DNA of 64,000 bases from Desulfuromonas sp964536375 (GTDB taxonomy: Bacteria; Desulfobacterota; Desulfuromonadia; Desulfuromonadales; Desulfuromonadaceae), in contig CAZHXF010000002.1 in the NCBI GenBank assembly GCA_964536375.1, positions 1 through 64,000 on the forward strand, written 5' to 3'. How positions within the stretch are numbered: position 1 is the stretch's first letter; each line of letters begins with the position of its first letter. Below are positions 1-8,637 of this stretch, piece by piece. The notes under the pieces were generated by a model. It was not told where the DNA came from. It did not search any database and saw only the letters and a program-made list of their open reading frames with translations. Position numbers and translations under genes: made by a program.

Positions 1-151
1 TAATCAATGTGTATAACTATTGGAATTTCCGATACACCATAAAAGTATTATCAATATAATTTGTTTGTCTTGTGCGGCTCGGTTGCTTAAAGTCACATAC
101 TTATTATTTGTTGAGTATGCGGCTGTTGGCTGAACTAAAAGGAGCAACACA

Positions 152-1441
152 ATGAACGATTATTCTCAGATGTGGTCAGATCTTGGCATTGATATCCCTT
201 CCCATAATATATTGATGACAGCTTTGCCGGAGTTGTACACCGATGTTTATCTGTCTCAGCCTGACCGCCCGCAGGGGATGGCATATTTTGATGGCTTGAT
301 TTCGCAACTGCATGGTGAGCGTATTCAGGAGTTGCTGGAGCATAAACAGCGCGGCGGCAAGGTGCTGGCAACCATGTGTGTTTTTGTCCCGGAGGAGATT
401 GTGCTGGCCTGTGGTGCCATTGCTGTTGGGCTGTGTGGGGGCATCGATTGGGCGACGAACGAGGTAGAGAAGGTTCTGCCGCGTAACATGTGTGCGCTGA
501 TTAAATCATTTATGGGCTTCAAGCTGGGCAAAGTGTGCCCCTATTTTGAAGTTGCCGATCTAGTGGTGGGTGAAACCACCTGCGACGGCAAGAAGAAGAG
601 CTTTGAGGTGCTGGGTGACTACATTCCCGTGCATGTAATGGAAACGCCGCAGATGAAAAATCCTATTGATTATCAGATGTGGGATGCTGAGCTGCAGCGT
701 TTTATCGAGGTAGTGGAGAACCTCACCGGTAATAAAATTAGCGCAGCATCGTTGCAGGATGGTATCAGCAGGGTAAATAAAAAACGTAAGGCGTTGCAGC
801 GCCTGTCTGCGACCAGAAAAGCCGACCCCTCTCCTATCAGTGGCAAGGATGCGCTGCTGATCTATCAGACCGCCTTTTATGATGATATCGACAGGTTCAC
901 CGCCAAGGTCAATGTGCTGTGTGACGAACTTGAGCAACGCATCAGCGCGGCCGCTACTCAGCATACAGTACCAGACAAATTACGCATCATGGTTAGCGGT
1001 ACCCCTATGGCGGTGCCGAACTGGAAAATTCCTCATCTAATTGAGAGTGCCGGTGGGCGGATAGTTTTTGATGAGATGTGTACTGGCGAGCGTTATTTTC
1101 AGAATCTTGTCGCGCAGCCGGAGGGGAAAAGTGTCGCGCAGATGGTGACCGATATCACCCGGCGTTCGCTGGAGATCGATTGTGCCTGCTTTACGCCGAA
1201 CCAAGTTCGCATAGATAAGGTTATTGCCAAGACGGCCGAATATAATGTTGATGGCGTGATCCACTATGCCTTGCAGTCGTGTGATCCGTTTACTATTGAG
1301 GGCTTCCGTATGGAGAAGCAGCTCAAGGAAGCAGGGATAGCGATCATGCGTCTGGAGACTGATTATTCTCAGGAAGATGTCGGTCAATTACAGACGCGGA
1401 TTGAAGCATTTTTGGAAACTCTGGCGGAGCGCAAAGGGTAA
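152..1441 (+). CDS. Double-cubane-cluster anaerobic reductase (2-hydroxyacyl-CoA dehydratase/BcrB-like, YjiM type)
   Basis: The 429-residue protein has the layout of the HgdB/BcrB superfamily and closely fits the stand-alone double-cubane-cluster protein (DCCP/YjiM) branch. Cysteines that could hold the cluster lie at about residues 76, 87, 95, 114, 129 and 144 in the N-terminal half and 310, 344, 346 and 377 in the C-terminal half. Family knowledge: DCCP receives low-potential electrons from an ATP-driven activator and reduces small molecules in vitro; the natural substrate is unknown. The start is set by an AAAGGAG ribosome site 8 bases before the ATG. The activator begins 3 bases after the stop, so the two are co-transcribed. 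A true 2-hydroxyacyl-CoA dehydratase would normally have a second homologous subunit next to it; none is seen, although the assembly gap lies 0.7 kb downstream. Confidence 0.85.
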   Translation: MNDYSQMWSDLGIDIPSHNILMTALPELYTDVYLSQPDRPQGMAYFDGLISQLHGERIQELLEHKQRGGKVLATMCVFVPEEIVLACGAIAVGLCGGIDWATNEVEKVLPRNMCALIKSFMGFKLGKVCPYFEVADLVVGETTCDGKKKSFEVLGDYIPVHVMETPQMKNPIDYQMWDAELQRFIEVVENLTGNKISAASLQDGISRVNKKRKALQRLSATRKADPSPISGKDALLIYQTAFYDDIDRFTAKVNVLCDELEQRISAAATQHTVPDKLRIMVSGTPMAVPNWKIPHLIESAGGRIVFDEMCTGERYFQNLVAQPEGKSVAQMVTDITRRSLEIDCACFTPNQVRIDKVIAKTAEYNVDGVIHYALQSCDPFTIEGFRMEKQLKEAGIAIMRLETDYSQEDVGQLQTRIEAFLETLAERKG

Positions 1442-1443
1442 TA

Positions 1444-2100
1444 ATGATAGCAGCAGGTATTGATATCGGTTCGCGTACCATCGGCTTTGTGTTGCTCGAT
1501 TGTGATAGTGGCGAACTGGTGCATCATGACATACTCGACTCCGGTTACGATCCGATTGGTCGTGCCCGTGACTATGTCGGCCGTTTCAGCTACGATAAGC
1601 TTGTTGCCACCGGCTATGGACGCCATGCCGCCAACGCTAAATTTGCCGACGAAGTTATAACTGAGATCAAGGCTTATGCGCGCGGAGCCCGCTATGTTCT
1701 GCCGCAAGTACGCACTATCCTCGATATTGGTGGACAAGATACCAAGACTATTTTGTTGAGTGAGGATGGTATTGTCAGCGAATTTCAGATGAATGAGAAA
1801 TGTGCTGCCGGTACTGGAAAATTTATGGAAGTGATGGCCGTGGCCTTGGGCTACAGTCTGGATGAATTTGCTGCGGCGCCGTTACAGGTTACCGGTAAAG
1901 CAATAAAAATTTCTTCCATGTGCGCGGTGTTTGCCGAATCGGAGGTGGTGTCGTTGCTCAATAGCGGTTGCCCGCGTGCCGATGTAGCCAATGCTGTTAT
2001 TGATTCGGTCGCTGAACGCGCCGCCGGGATGCTACAGCGTACTGGCGTTATCAGCCCGGCGTTGTTTGCCGGTGGTGGAGCGCATAATAACTGTTTAAAA
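1444..2100 (+). CDS. Activator ATPase of the double-cubane reductase (HgdC/BadF/YjiL-like), 3' end lost in assembly gap
   Basis: The visible 219 residues are an ASKHA-fold ATPase of the BadF/BadG/HgdC family. The phosphate-binding loop AGIDIGSRTIG is at the N-terminus and DIGGQDTK is near residue 94. The two cysteines that bridge the dimer's single [4Fe-4S] cluster are in NEKCAAGTG (about 120) and SSMCAVFAES (about 160). In this family the homodimer couples ATP hydrolysis to injecting one low-potential electron into the partner reductase, here the gene immediately upstream (3-base gap). The reading frame enters 100 N at 2101 just after GGGAHNN, about 30-40 residues before the normal end of the family. 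Residues read beyond the N run are not this protein. Its 3' end is missing from the assembly; nothing suggests the gene itself is broken. Confidence 0.85.
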
Positions 2101-2200
2101 NNNNNNNNNNNNNNNNNNNNNNNNNNNNNNNNNNNNNNNNNNNNNNNNNNNNNNNNNNNNNNNNNNNNNNNNNNNNNNNNNNNNNNNNNNNNNNNNNNNN
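2101..2200. other. Assembly gap (100 N)
   Basis: Exactly 100 undetermined bases, the usual placeholder for a scaffold gap of unknown size. It truncates the genes on both sides, which converge on it from opposite strands. Their adjacency and the distance between them are unproven. Confidence 0.98.
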
Positions 2201-2583
2201 TCAAACATCCCCGCAGCAATGTTACAGGCTTCAAAGTAGACATTCTCTTGTTTTAGTTCTCGAATTAAAGTCGTAATAGCCGCGGCATCTTTATCATTAT
2301 TGAATTCTGAGTCTTTGCTGACCATGGAAACCGCTGCACCGCGAAAAGCCAGAACAAAGTCTGGGGTAACTCCTTGATTTTTTAAATCATGTACTGTCTT
2401 TTTTATCACTTTGAGATAGAGCTGCATCGATTCAGTGGTGGATGTGCTTATATCAAAGACGGCTTTTCCTGTAGTAATCCCTGCTAACGCGCGCTGATCA
2501 TTTGGTGCGCTCTGGTCAGCTGTTGAGATCGCAGGTAGGCATAGGCAGAGTAATATGAGTGCGGTGTAAAGTAGTTTGTGCAT
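2201..2583 (-). CDS. Secreted DsrE-family protein, 3' end lost in assembly gap
   Basis: The N-terminus is a clear signal peptide: MHKLL, a leucine-rich core, then an Ala-Ser-Thr-Ala cleavage region near residue 22. The rest resembles the DsrE/DsrF-like alpha/beta fold, with a strand ending in FVLAFRGAAV and the family's cysteine region as EACNIAAGM near residue 120. Members carry or relay sulfur through this cysteine; a periplasmic version beside a cytochrome may take part in sulfur or redox chemistry, but that is inference. The C-terminal 20-40 residues fall in the 100-N gap. The gene lies about 95 bases downstream of the cytochrome gene on the same strand, with a long hairpin between them. 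Confidence 0.65.
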
Positions 2584-2615
2584 AAAAACCCCTTGGGAAA
2601 ATTTGCGCTGTTAAA

Positions 2616-2658
2616 GCTCTAGGGGGTATCTATTGAGATAATGGATAACCCCTAGAGC
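2616..2658. terminator. Long stem-loop between the cytochrome and DsrE genes
   Basis: Arms GCTCTAGGGG (2616-2625) and CCCCTAGAGC (2649-2658) pair perfectly, and inner bases TATC/GATA extend the stem with one mismatch. There is no long T run on the minus strand, so it may be an attenuator or mRNA-processing hairpin rather than a full terminator. Confidence 0.5.
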
Positions 2659-2677
2659 GGTTTTATTCTGCTGGTTA

Positions 2678-3004
2678 CTAGCCAGCACACTTTAAAATTG
2701 TTGTTGGATCTGGTTGAGCATATTTCAATAAATACTGCATCAAATCTTGCCTGCTGTCAGGAGTTATTTTCTCTAAGGTGCTCTCATGTCGTGGTGAAGT
2801 GTTGTCGCGGACAAATTTAATCCACTCGGTCTGTGTGTAATCAGGCATCTTTATCCTCGGCGCTGTACCACCGCGTTTATGACAACTGGCGCAATCCTGT
2901 TTAAAGATCTTTTTACCGGCTTTCCAGTCACCAAAAGCCATGGCTTGGCTGGAAAAACTTAGGAGGGAAAGTGATATTACTGTCATGACGACTATTTTTT
3001 TCAT
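2678..3004 (-). CDS. Small periplasmic class I cytochrome c
   Basis: A 108-residue protein with a signal peptide (MKKIVVMTVISLSLLSF..., cleavage after AMA) and one heme-binding CASCH motif about 17 residues into the mature part. A methionine in the C-terminal half could be the second axial ligand. It is a monoheme electron carrier of about 9 kDa in the periplasm. The start is the ATG at 3004, which has AAAGGTG 6 bases upstream; an in-frame GTG three codons earlier overlaps that site and is unlikely. The downstream neighbour is a secreted DsrE-like protein and the upstream neighbour on the same strand is a copper ATPase. The partner reductase or oxidase is not in the window. Confidence 0.85.
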   Translation of the reverse strand: MKKIVVMTVISLSLLSFSSQAMAFGDWKAGKKIFKQDCASCHKRGGTAPRIKMPDYTQTEWIKFVRDNTSPRHESTLEKITPDSRQDLMQYLLKYAQPDPTTILKCAG

Positions 3005-3234
3005 AGTGTACACCTTTCTGGGATGCGCTTGACATAGTTGTGAAAAATTTCAAGCAATACAGCTTCGAAACGAATGTTCATTTTAAATATACACTAGACC
3101 GGAGTTTCTGCTGGGTCAACTTTTTTTGTATTGGCAATGGCAAATTGCCCCCGGTGAACAGCTGTTCTACTGGCGGGGCGAGGTTCCTTTTATTTGGATA
3201 ATATTGGCAAGCTTTGCCCAGCTTTTCGTTGCTA

Positions 3235-5478
3235 CTATTTGATTATGCGCCGTAGTAGCAAGCTGTTGCTGACAACGGATACGCTGGAAAACGCCATTGC
3301 CAGTCCGGCAAATTCAGGTTTCAGATAGAGACCAAACCATGGATAGAGTAATCCTGCTGCTAATGGAATGCCGACCAGATTGTAAAAAAAAGCCCAAAAA
3401 AGATTTTGTTTTATTTTACGCAACGTGGCTTTACCAAGGTGGATGGCTCGATAAACGTCTTGCAGATCATTTTTCACCAGCACAATGTCGCCAGTCTCTT
3501 TGGCTACGTCGGTACCGCAGCCTATGGCAATGCCTATGTCTGCTTGCGCTAGAGCTGGCGCATCATTAATGCCATCCCCCACCATGGCGACCAGCCCCCC
3601 GTTTTGCTGAAAGCGTTTGACGATGTTTTGTTTATCAGCAGGGAGAACCTCAGCTATGATTTGTGTTATGCCTATCTGGTGCCCGATGGCCTCAGCCGCA
3701 GCCTGCCGGTCACCGGTGACCATGGCTGTTTGAATGCCTAATGTCGTCAAGTTGTGTAATAGGGTCGCGACTTCTGGTTTTACTTGATCTTGCAAGGCGA
3801 TTATTCCCAGCAAGCGCTCGTTTCTACTGACATATACAGTCGCTTTACCGTGCTGTGCCAACTGGTCTGCTCTGACCTCGAGTTCGGAGGTGTTGATCCC
3901 ATATTTATTTAAGAAGCGGCTGCTACCAACGAGGATGCTGAGCGTTGTTGGGTGGTGGGTTACCATGGCTTTTACCCCCATTCCCCCCTCTTCAACAACT
4001 GATTCAACGGTCGCAAGTACACCTGCTGTCGCTGCCGCTGTACTGATTGCTTGAGCCAGAGGGTGGAGGCTGGTGGTTTCTACTGCGCCAGCGAGTTGGA
4101 GCAGTTGCTGTTCGTCCGCGCCGTCAACCGCAATAATGTCGGTAATGCTAAAACGACCCTCGGTCAGGGTGCCGGTTTTATCGAAGAGTATGGTGCCAAT
4201 TTTGGCGATCTGCTCCAGCGTAGATGCTTTTTTGAATAAAATGCCTTGGCGTAGACCAACGGCGCTGCCCACCATGATGGCGGTGGGTGTCGCTAAGCCT
4301 AGGGCGCATGGGCAGGCGATGACAATGACAGCGACTGCCATCTTTAGGGCAAACACCAGCGTTGCCCCAGACAGGTACCAACCACAGAAGGTTATCAGAG
4401 CCAACATGATGACCACCGGCACAAACACTGCTGAGACTTTATCGGCTATCCGCTGAATAGGCGCTTTATCTGCCTGTGCCTCCTCAACCATGCGGACAAT
4501 ACTGGCGAGCACAGTATCATCGCCAACTTGCTCCGCCGTGAGAATAAGGCGCCCGGTTTGGTTTACCGTTCCGGCGCTTACTTTGTCGCCAATTTGCTTA
4601 ACCGCCGGGATTGCCTCACCTGTCAACATAGATTCATCGACTGCGGAATCGCCAGCAACAATGCTTGCATCAACAGGGATCTTTTCACCGGCAAAAACTA
4701 CCAGTTGATCGCCAACTTTAACCTGTGCTGTAGCGATCTGTTGCTCCACACCGTTGCGACGGATACGCGTCATGTCGGGTTGTAGCTGTATCAGCTCGCG
4801 TAATGCTGCTCCGGCCTTGCCGCGTGAGCGCACTTCAAGCCATTTACCCAAACGGATGAATGTTATCAGCATGGCACTAGTTTCAAAAAAAACTTCGTGA
4901 TTGGGACCAAGCCATCCCATAGCGGCTATGAGGGAGTAGCCATACGCGGCACTGATGCCCAGCGCGACCAGTACATCCATATTGGCTGCACCATTTTTCA
5001 GCGCTGTCCACGCGCCCCTATAGAATGTGATTCCAGCAGAAAACTGCATCACAGTTGCCAAGCAGCCGATAATCAAGAGATTGGTTGCTGGTGACCAAGG
5101 AGACCACCACATAATGGGCATGATAGGTGTGGTAAGTAAGATAGAAAAAATTAGCCAAACCTTTTGCCGATGTGCCTCAACTTCCTCTTGAATGTCATCA
5201 CGTTTGTCCAGAGCCTTAAAGCCTAGATCGGCAACTTTTTGCACAATGTTTTCAGGGTCGAGCTGGAGGGGATCAAAGGTAACGCTGAGTTGTTCGGCGG
5301 CAAAATTTACTGTTGCCCGGTTTACCCCCGCTAAACTACCTACCCCCTTTTCAATACTTGCGGCGCAATTGGCGCAGTGCATACCCCGAAGGGCAAAGAC
5401 AACACGACGATAATTAGGCGCTGAACGCTGCTCCTGCTCTAACTGATCTGAAGTGGTGCCTGTGCTCTGAGTGTGCAT
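3235..5478 (-). CDS. copA: Copper-translocating P-type ATPase
   Basis: A P1B-1 ATPase of 747 residues that exports Cu(I) from the cytoplasm. Visible in order: one heavy-metal domain with GMHCANCAAS (Cys 35 and 38), transmembrane segments from about 105, the actuator TGE near 287, the metal-binding CPC at 389-391, the phosphorylation loop DKTGT with Asp 433, an HPL motif in the nucleotide domain, and the hinge GDGINDAP. I start it at the ATG at 5478, preceded by AAGGGTG, rather than 17 codons earlier where no ribosome site is seen. It stands alone: no CopZ chaperone, CueR or CsoR is beside it. The upstream region holds a palindromic repeat element and two short dyads that could be regulatory. 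Confidence 0.93.
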   Translation of the reverse strand: MHTQSTGTTSDQLEQEQRSAPNYRRVVFALRGMHCANCAASIEKGVGSLAGVNRATVNFAAEQLSVTFDPLQLDPENIVQKVADLGFKALDKRDDIQEEVEAHRQKVWLIFSILLTTPIMPIMWWSPWSPATNLLIIGCLATVMQFSAGITFYRGAWTALKNGAANMDVLVALGISAAYGYSLIAAMGWLGPNHEVFFETSAMLITFIRLGKWLEVRSRGKAGAALRELIQLQPDMTRIRRNGVEQQIATAQVKVGDQLVVFAGEKIPVDASIVAGDSAVDESMLTGEAIPAVKQIGDKVSAGTVNQTGRLILTAEQVGDDTVLASIVRMVEEAQADKAPIQRIADKVSAVFVPVVIMLALITFCGWYLSGATLVFALKMAVAVIVIACPCALGLATPTAIMVGSAVGLRQGILFKKASTLEQIAKIGTILFDKTGTLTEGRFSITDIIAVDGADEQQLLQLAGAVETTSLHPLAQAISTAAATAGVLATVESVVEEGGMGVKAMVTHHPTTLSILVGSSRFLNKYGINTSELEVRADQLAQHGKATVYVSRNERLLGIIALQDQVKPEVATLLHNLTTLGIQTAMVTGDRQAAAEAIGHQIGITQIIAEVLPADKQNIVKRFQQNGGLVAMVGDGINDAPALAQADIGIAIGCGTDVAKETGDIVLVKNDLQDVYRAIHLGKATLRKIKQNLFWAFFYNLVGIPLAAGLLYPWFGLYLKPEFAGLAMAFSSVSVVSNSLLLRRIIK

Positions 5479-5547
5479 GATTTCACCCTTGAGTGCGCGG
5501 TTGACTTTAGTTACCTTAGGTCTAAACATTTTTTATTGGTTGTCCTG

Positions 5548-5693
5548 ATTAATACCAATCTTCCGTTATCGCCACAAAGGTCGTCACTCTCGCGTAGGCG
5601 GGAGTCTAGGAAGCTATGCAAAACCTCTGGATACCCGCTTTCGCGAGCATGACGAATACGGGGAACAGAACCAGAGCGGAAGATTAGTGCTAC
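5548..5693. repeat. Palindromic MITE-like repeat R2, copy 1
   Basis: About 146 bases bounded by ATTAATACCAATCTTCCG on the left and its approximate inverse GCGGAAGATTAGTG on the right. The inside holds GTCACTCTCGCGTAGGCGG facing CCGCTTTCGCGAGCATGAC. A second copy in the opposite orientation lies at 32127-32274 and a terminal fragment at 9571-9611. It holds no gene; the minus-strand ORF through it is an artefact. Similar 'GTCATnCTCGCGnAGGCGGG' repeats are common in proteobacterial intergenic DNA. Confidence 0.8.
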
Positions 5694-5708
5694 TCTGGTT
5701 GGTTGCTG

Positions 5709-5761
5709 TTGACTATATCTTATTGCACCAGTAGTGCGCAATATAGTGTCTATATCACTAT
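5709..5761. promoter_or_regulatory. Two adjacent short dyads between copA and the MFS gene
   Basis: ATTGC...GCAAT (5722-5742) and ATAGTG...CACTAT (5743-5761) are contiguous inverted repeats in the 380-base divergent region between copA and the exporter gene. They could be operators for either gene. No sequence match to a known metal regulator was recognised. Confidence 0.3.
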
Positions 5762-5909
5762 TTTTCCTGATGTATGTAAAGCTAGTGGCGCTATCCTTCC
5801 GCATAAAGTTAAGCTATCGAGGCAACAGATATTCTTCCCATAGATAGCGTAATCTTGTAGGCTGTTACGCCAGATATTTATATCTCTTACTCAGCCATGC
5901 AGGATGTAT

Positions 5910-7319
5910 ATGAACCATAGCATTAAACAGGCACCAACCTTATCTCCAACCACGTCTCCCACCGTAACCCTGATGGTTGTGTGTGTTGCCCACTTTCTAA
6001 TGCCATTTATGATGTCGGCAGTTGGGGTGGCGCTGCCCGCGGTCGGGCGTGAGTTTTCTGCCAGTGCGGTGCAGCTGGGTTTAGTGGAGATGACCTATGT
6101 GTTGTCGGCCTCGATCTTTTTGCTCGCCATGGGACGTTGGGGTGATATTATCGGGCGGCGGCGTATCTTTCGGCGCGGGCTGGCTATATTTACCCTGGCT
6201 GGTGGACTGATCTCTCAGGCGTGGTCTATTGAGGTGGTGATTGTACTGCGCTTTTTCCAGGGTATGGGTGGCGCAATGGTAATGGCAACCACCATGGCCA
6301 TGGTGGTAGAGGTGTTTCCTGCCCAGCAGCGCGGCAAAGCTTTGGGGATTGCCGTTGCCAGTGTCTATGCTGGGATCTCCTGCGGTCCATTTGTCGGGGG
6401 GGTGTTGGTGTCGTGGCTAGGCTGGCGGGCTATTTTTTATCTATGTATTCCACTGGGATTGACGGCACTGGTGGTGGCGACTACCAAGCTGGCTAATGCG
6501 GTGCCCGAGTCGGCAGGGGAACCATTTGATTGGAGCGGCTGGTTTATCTATGTGGTGGCAATTGCCGCCCTAGTAGCTGGCGCGACTCATCTGCAAGATG
6601 GAAGTTGGGCGTGGTGGATGCTGGTGGCAGGGGTGCTCACCGCACTAATGTTTTTTTGGTTTGAAGCGCGCCAGAAATATCCCCTGCTCAATGTCGATCT
6701 GTTGCGTTACAATCGCGTGTTTGCTTTGAGTAATCTTGCAGCACTGTTCAACTATGCTGGTACCTTCGGCTTGACCTTTTTTCTCAGTTTATATTTACAG
6801 AATGTGCGTGGTTTCACGGCTCATACCGCCGGGGCGATCTTGATTATCTCGCCCGTAGTGCAGACGGTGTTTTCGCCACCATGTGGGCGCTTGGCGGATC
6901 GCTTTTCTGCTTCCAAAGTTGCGACTGCCGGCATGATATTGTGTGCCGTGGGTATTGCAGTTGCTTCAATGGTAAACGCCACGACGCCGCTGCCAATGAT
7001 ATTTACCCTGCTGGCAGTTTTGGGTTTAGGTTTTGCGTTGTTTTCATCGGCCAATACCAGTGCTATTATGGGCAGCGTTGAACCGCGGTATCTCGGTGTT
7101 GCCTCTGGATTTGCTGCCAGTATGCGTACGTTGGGGATGCTGACCAGTATGACCATCATTACCGGCACTTTTTCTTTTTTTATGGGTCACCAGGCAGTAA
7201 CTGCGGCAACGCAAACAGCTTTTTTGCACAGCATGCGGGTGTCACTGTTGGTATTGAGTTGCCTGTGTGTGGTGGCCGTGGTCACCTCATTTGGACGGCA
7301 TCGCAGTAATAAGGTATAG
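5910..7319 (+). CDS. MFS exporter, DHA2 (14-TM) family
   Basis: A 469-residue, very hydrophobic protein with 14 predicted membrane spans. The MFS loop signature between TM2 and TM3 is MGRWGDIIGRRRIF, and the antiporter motif C region GISCGPFVGGVL lies in TM5. This is the drug:proton antiporter DHA2 group, related to EmrB/QacA, and acts in the inner membrane. No EmrA-like adaptor is adjacent, so it probably works alone; the substrate is unknown. The ATG at 5910 has AGGA 5 bases upstream, while the ATG two codons earlier lacks a site. crcB begins 29 bases after its stop, so fluoride-channel and exporter genes may share a transcript. Confidence 0.85.
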   Translation: MNHSIKQAPTLSPTTSPTVTLMVVCVAHFLMPFMMSAVGVALPAVGREFSASAVQLGLVEMTYVLSASIFLLAMGRWGDIIGRRRIFRRGLAIFTLAGGLISQAWSIEVVIVLRFFQGMGGAMVMATTMAMVVEVFPAQQRGKALGIAVASVYAGISCGPFVGGVLVSWLGWRAIFYLCIPLGLTALVVATTKLANAVPESAGEPFDWSGWFIYVVAIAALVAGATHLQDGSWAWWMLVAGVLTALMFFWFEARQKYPLLNVDLLRYNRVFALSNLAALFNYAGTFGLTFFLSLYLQNVRGFTAHTAGAILIISPVVQTVFSPPCGRLADRFSASKVATAGMILCAVGIAVASMVNATTPLPMIFTLLAVLGLGFALFSSANTSAIMGSVEPRYLGVASGFAASMRTLGMLTSMTIITGTFSFFMGHQAVTAATQTAFLHSMRVSLLVLSCLCVVAVVTSFGRHRSNKV

Positions 7320-7348
7320 AATGATGCAGGTTGTTATGAAGGAGTAAC

Positions 7349-7732
7349 ATGATGCACAAGCTTGTTTTGGTTGGTATCGGCGGCTTTGTCGGAGCCACCT
7401 TAAGATATTTAGTGGGTGGTTTTGTGCAAAACCTATCCCAAAGTATAAATTTTCCTTACGGTACCTTAACGGTCAATATCGTTGGTTGTTTCTTTCTCGG
7501 TATGCTCTCCCATATGGCTGAACTAAATATGGGGGTAACCAGTGAGGTGCGCCTGTTGGTGATGGTAGGGTTTCTCGGCTCATTTACTACCTACTCAACC
7601 TTTTGCAACGAAACCATGAATTTAATGCAGGATCGCTTGTCGCTGGCGCTGCTTAATGTCGGTGTCCATGTGGTGTTAGGTCTTGGGGCAATTATACTAG
7701 GTAGATATGCTGTGATCACGCTGTGGAGATAA
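7349..7732 (+). CDS. crcB: Fluoride ion channel CrcB/FluC
   Basis: A 127-residue, four-helix membrane protein with the family motifs GGFVGATLRY at the start, PYGTLTVNIVGCFFLG in TM2 and GFLGSFTTYSTF in TM3. The last contains the break in the helix and the residues that line the fluoride path. It works as an antiparallel dimer that lets fluoride leave the cell. AAGGAG lies 4 bases before the first ATG and 7 before a second in-frame ATG at 7352, either of which could be used. A DUF190 gene follows after 3 bases, a common pairing for CrcB. The 29-base gap upstream leaves no room for a fluoride riboswitch directly before the gene. Confidence 0.93.
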   Translation: MMHKLVLVGIGGFVGATLRYLVGGFVQNLSQSINFPYGTLTVNIVGCFFLGMLSHMAELNMGVTSEVRLLVMVGFLGSFTTYSTFCNETMNLMQDRLSLALLNVGVHVVLGLGAIILGRYAVITLWR

Positions 7733-7735
7733 CAG

Positions 7736-8074
7736 ATGAAAATTGCAACTGAAGGACAACTACTGCGGGTATTTATTGGTGAAAGCTCCAGACATGACGG
7801 CAAACCCCTGTATGAATGGCTGGTACTGGAGGCTAAAGCGCAGGGGATGTCGGGGGCAACGGTATTGCAGGGGATTATGGGTTTTGGTGCCCATAGTCGC
7901 ATTCACACCGCCAAGATATTGCGCCTGTCACTTGATCTGCCGGTAATCATCGAAATCGTCGATAATCCGGAAAAAATTGATGCATTTTTAACCCACATCG
8001 ATGGAGTGCTGGATGGTGGGTTGGTTACGGTGGAGCGAGCTGAAGTAAAGATTTACCGTGCCGATAAGAAGTAG
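7736..8074 (+). CDS. DUF190 family protein
   Basis: A 112-residue soluble protein of the DUF190 family, with the ferredoxin-like, PII-like core visible as GQLLRVFIGES, then LVLEAKAQGMSGATVLQGIMGFG and a strand LPVIIEIVD. The family is found next to crcB in many bacteria and is suspected of regulating or assisting fluoride export; its biochemical role is not established. It starts 3 bases after crcB ends, so the two are translated together. No membrane segment or signal peptide is present. Confidence 0.88.
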   Translation: MKIATEGQLLRVFIGESSRHDGKPLYEWLVLEAKAQGMSGATVLQGIMGFGAHSRIHTAKILRLSLDLPVIIEIVDNPEKIDAFLTHIDGVLDGGLVTVERAEVKIYRADKK

Positions 8075-8160
8075 ATCAGTGGTTGTGTGCTGCTTAATTT
8101 TGCCCACAATATACTGAACTGAAGCGAGTATAGTTAGAAAATCAATAGAGGAGCATTACT

Positions 8161-8610
8161 ATGGCAGTATACTTAACCCCGTGGTTGTTGTGGTTTATCG
8201 GCGGCATAGCCTTAGCTGTTTTTGAGGTAGTTGTGCCCGGTTTTATCTTAATTTTCTTTGGCATTGGTTGTTGGATAGTTGCCGGCTTGTTGTTGATGTT
8301 TGATCTCAGTATTACTCAGCAGACGTGGGTATTCCTCGGCTCTTCACTGTTAAGTTTGCTTATTATGCGTCGTTGCGTCATGAATGTCTTTGGTGGCGAC
8401 CAACAAAGGGAGGAGCGTCTGCTCGATCTCCCTCAAGGGACCGGCAAGGTGGTGGAGCCAATTGGGGATAATAGCCCCGGTCGTGTTGCTTGGAGAGGTT
8501 CATTCTGGCCAGCACAGGCAGAAAATGCTCTAGAAGTGGGAACACAAGTGTCCATAAATGGTTACGTTGCGGGATCGCGCACCGTGCTCTGGGTGAAAGC
8601 CTTGAATTAA
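8161..8610 (+). CDS. NfeD family membrane protein (short form)
   Basis: The 149-residue protein has two to three N-terminal membrane helices beginning PWLLWFIGGIALAVFEVVVPGF, a known NfeD opening. A C-terminal OB-fold-like domain follows from about residue 85 (GTGKVVEP... and VSINGYVAGSRTVLWVK). This is the short form without the ClpP-class serine protease domain. NfeD proteins partner with SPFH/stomatin proteins, and such a gene begins 27 bases downstream. GAGGAG precedes the ATG. Confidence 0.85.
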   Translation: MAVYLTPWLLWFIGGIALAVFEVVVPGFILIFFGIGCWIVAGLLLMFDLSITQQTWVFLGSSLLSLLIMRRCVMNVFGGDQQREERLLDLPQGTGKVVEPIGDNSPGRVAWRGSFWPAQAENALEVGTQVSINGYVAGSRTVLWVKALN

Positions 8611-8637
8611 CGCTACATAGAAAAGGGAATACTTACC

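Noticed and set aside
2201..2256. Continuation of the activator ORF beyond the N run
   Set aside because: The frame across an arbitrary 100-N filler is meaningless; the sequence after the gap is the 3' part of an opposite-strand gene.
5511..5804. 97-residue reverse ORF before copA
   Set aside because: Mostly repeat R2; no ribosome site.
7320..7348. Fluoride riboswitch before crcB
   Set aside because: Only 29 bases separate crcB from the upstream gene, and I did not find the riboswitch core before the exporter either.
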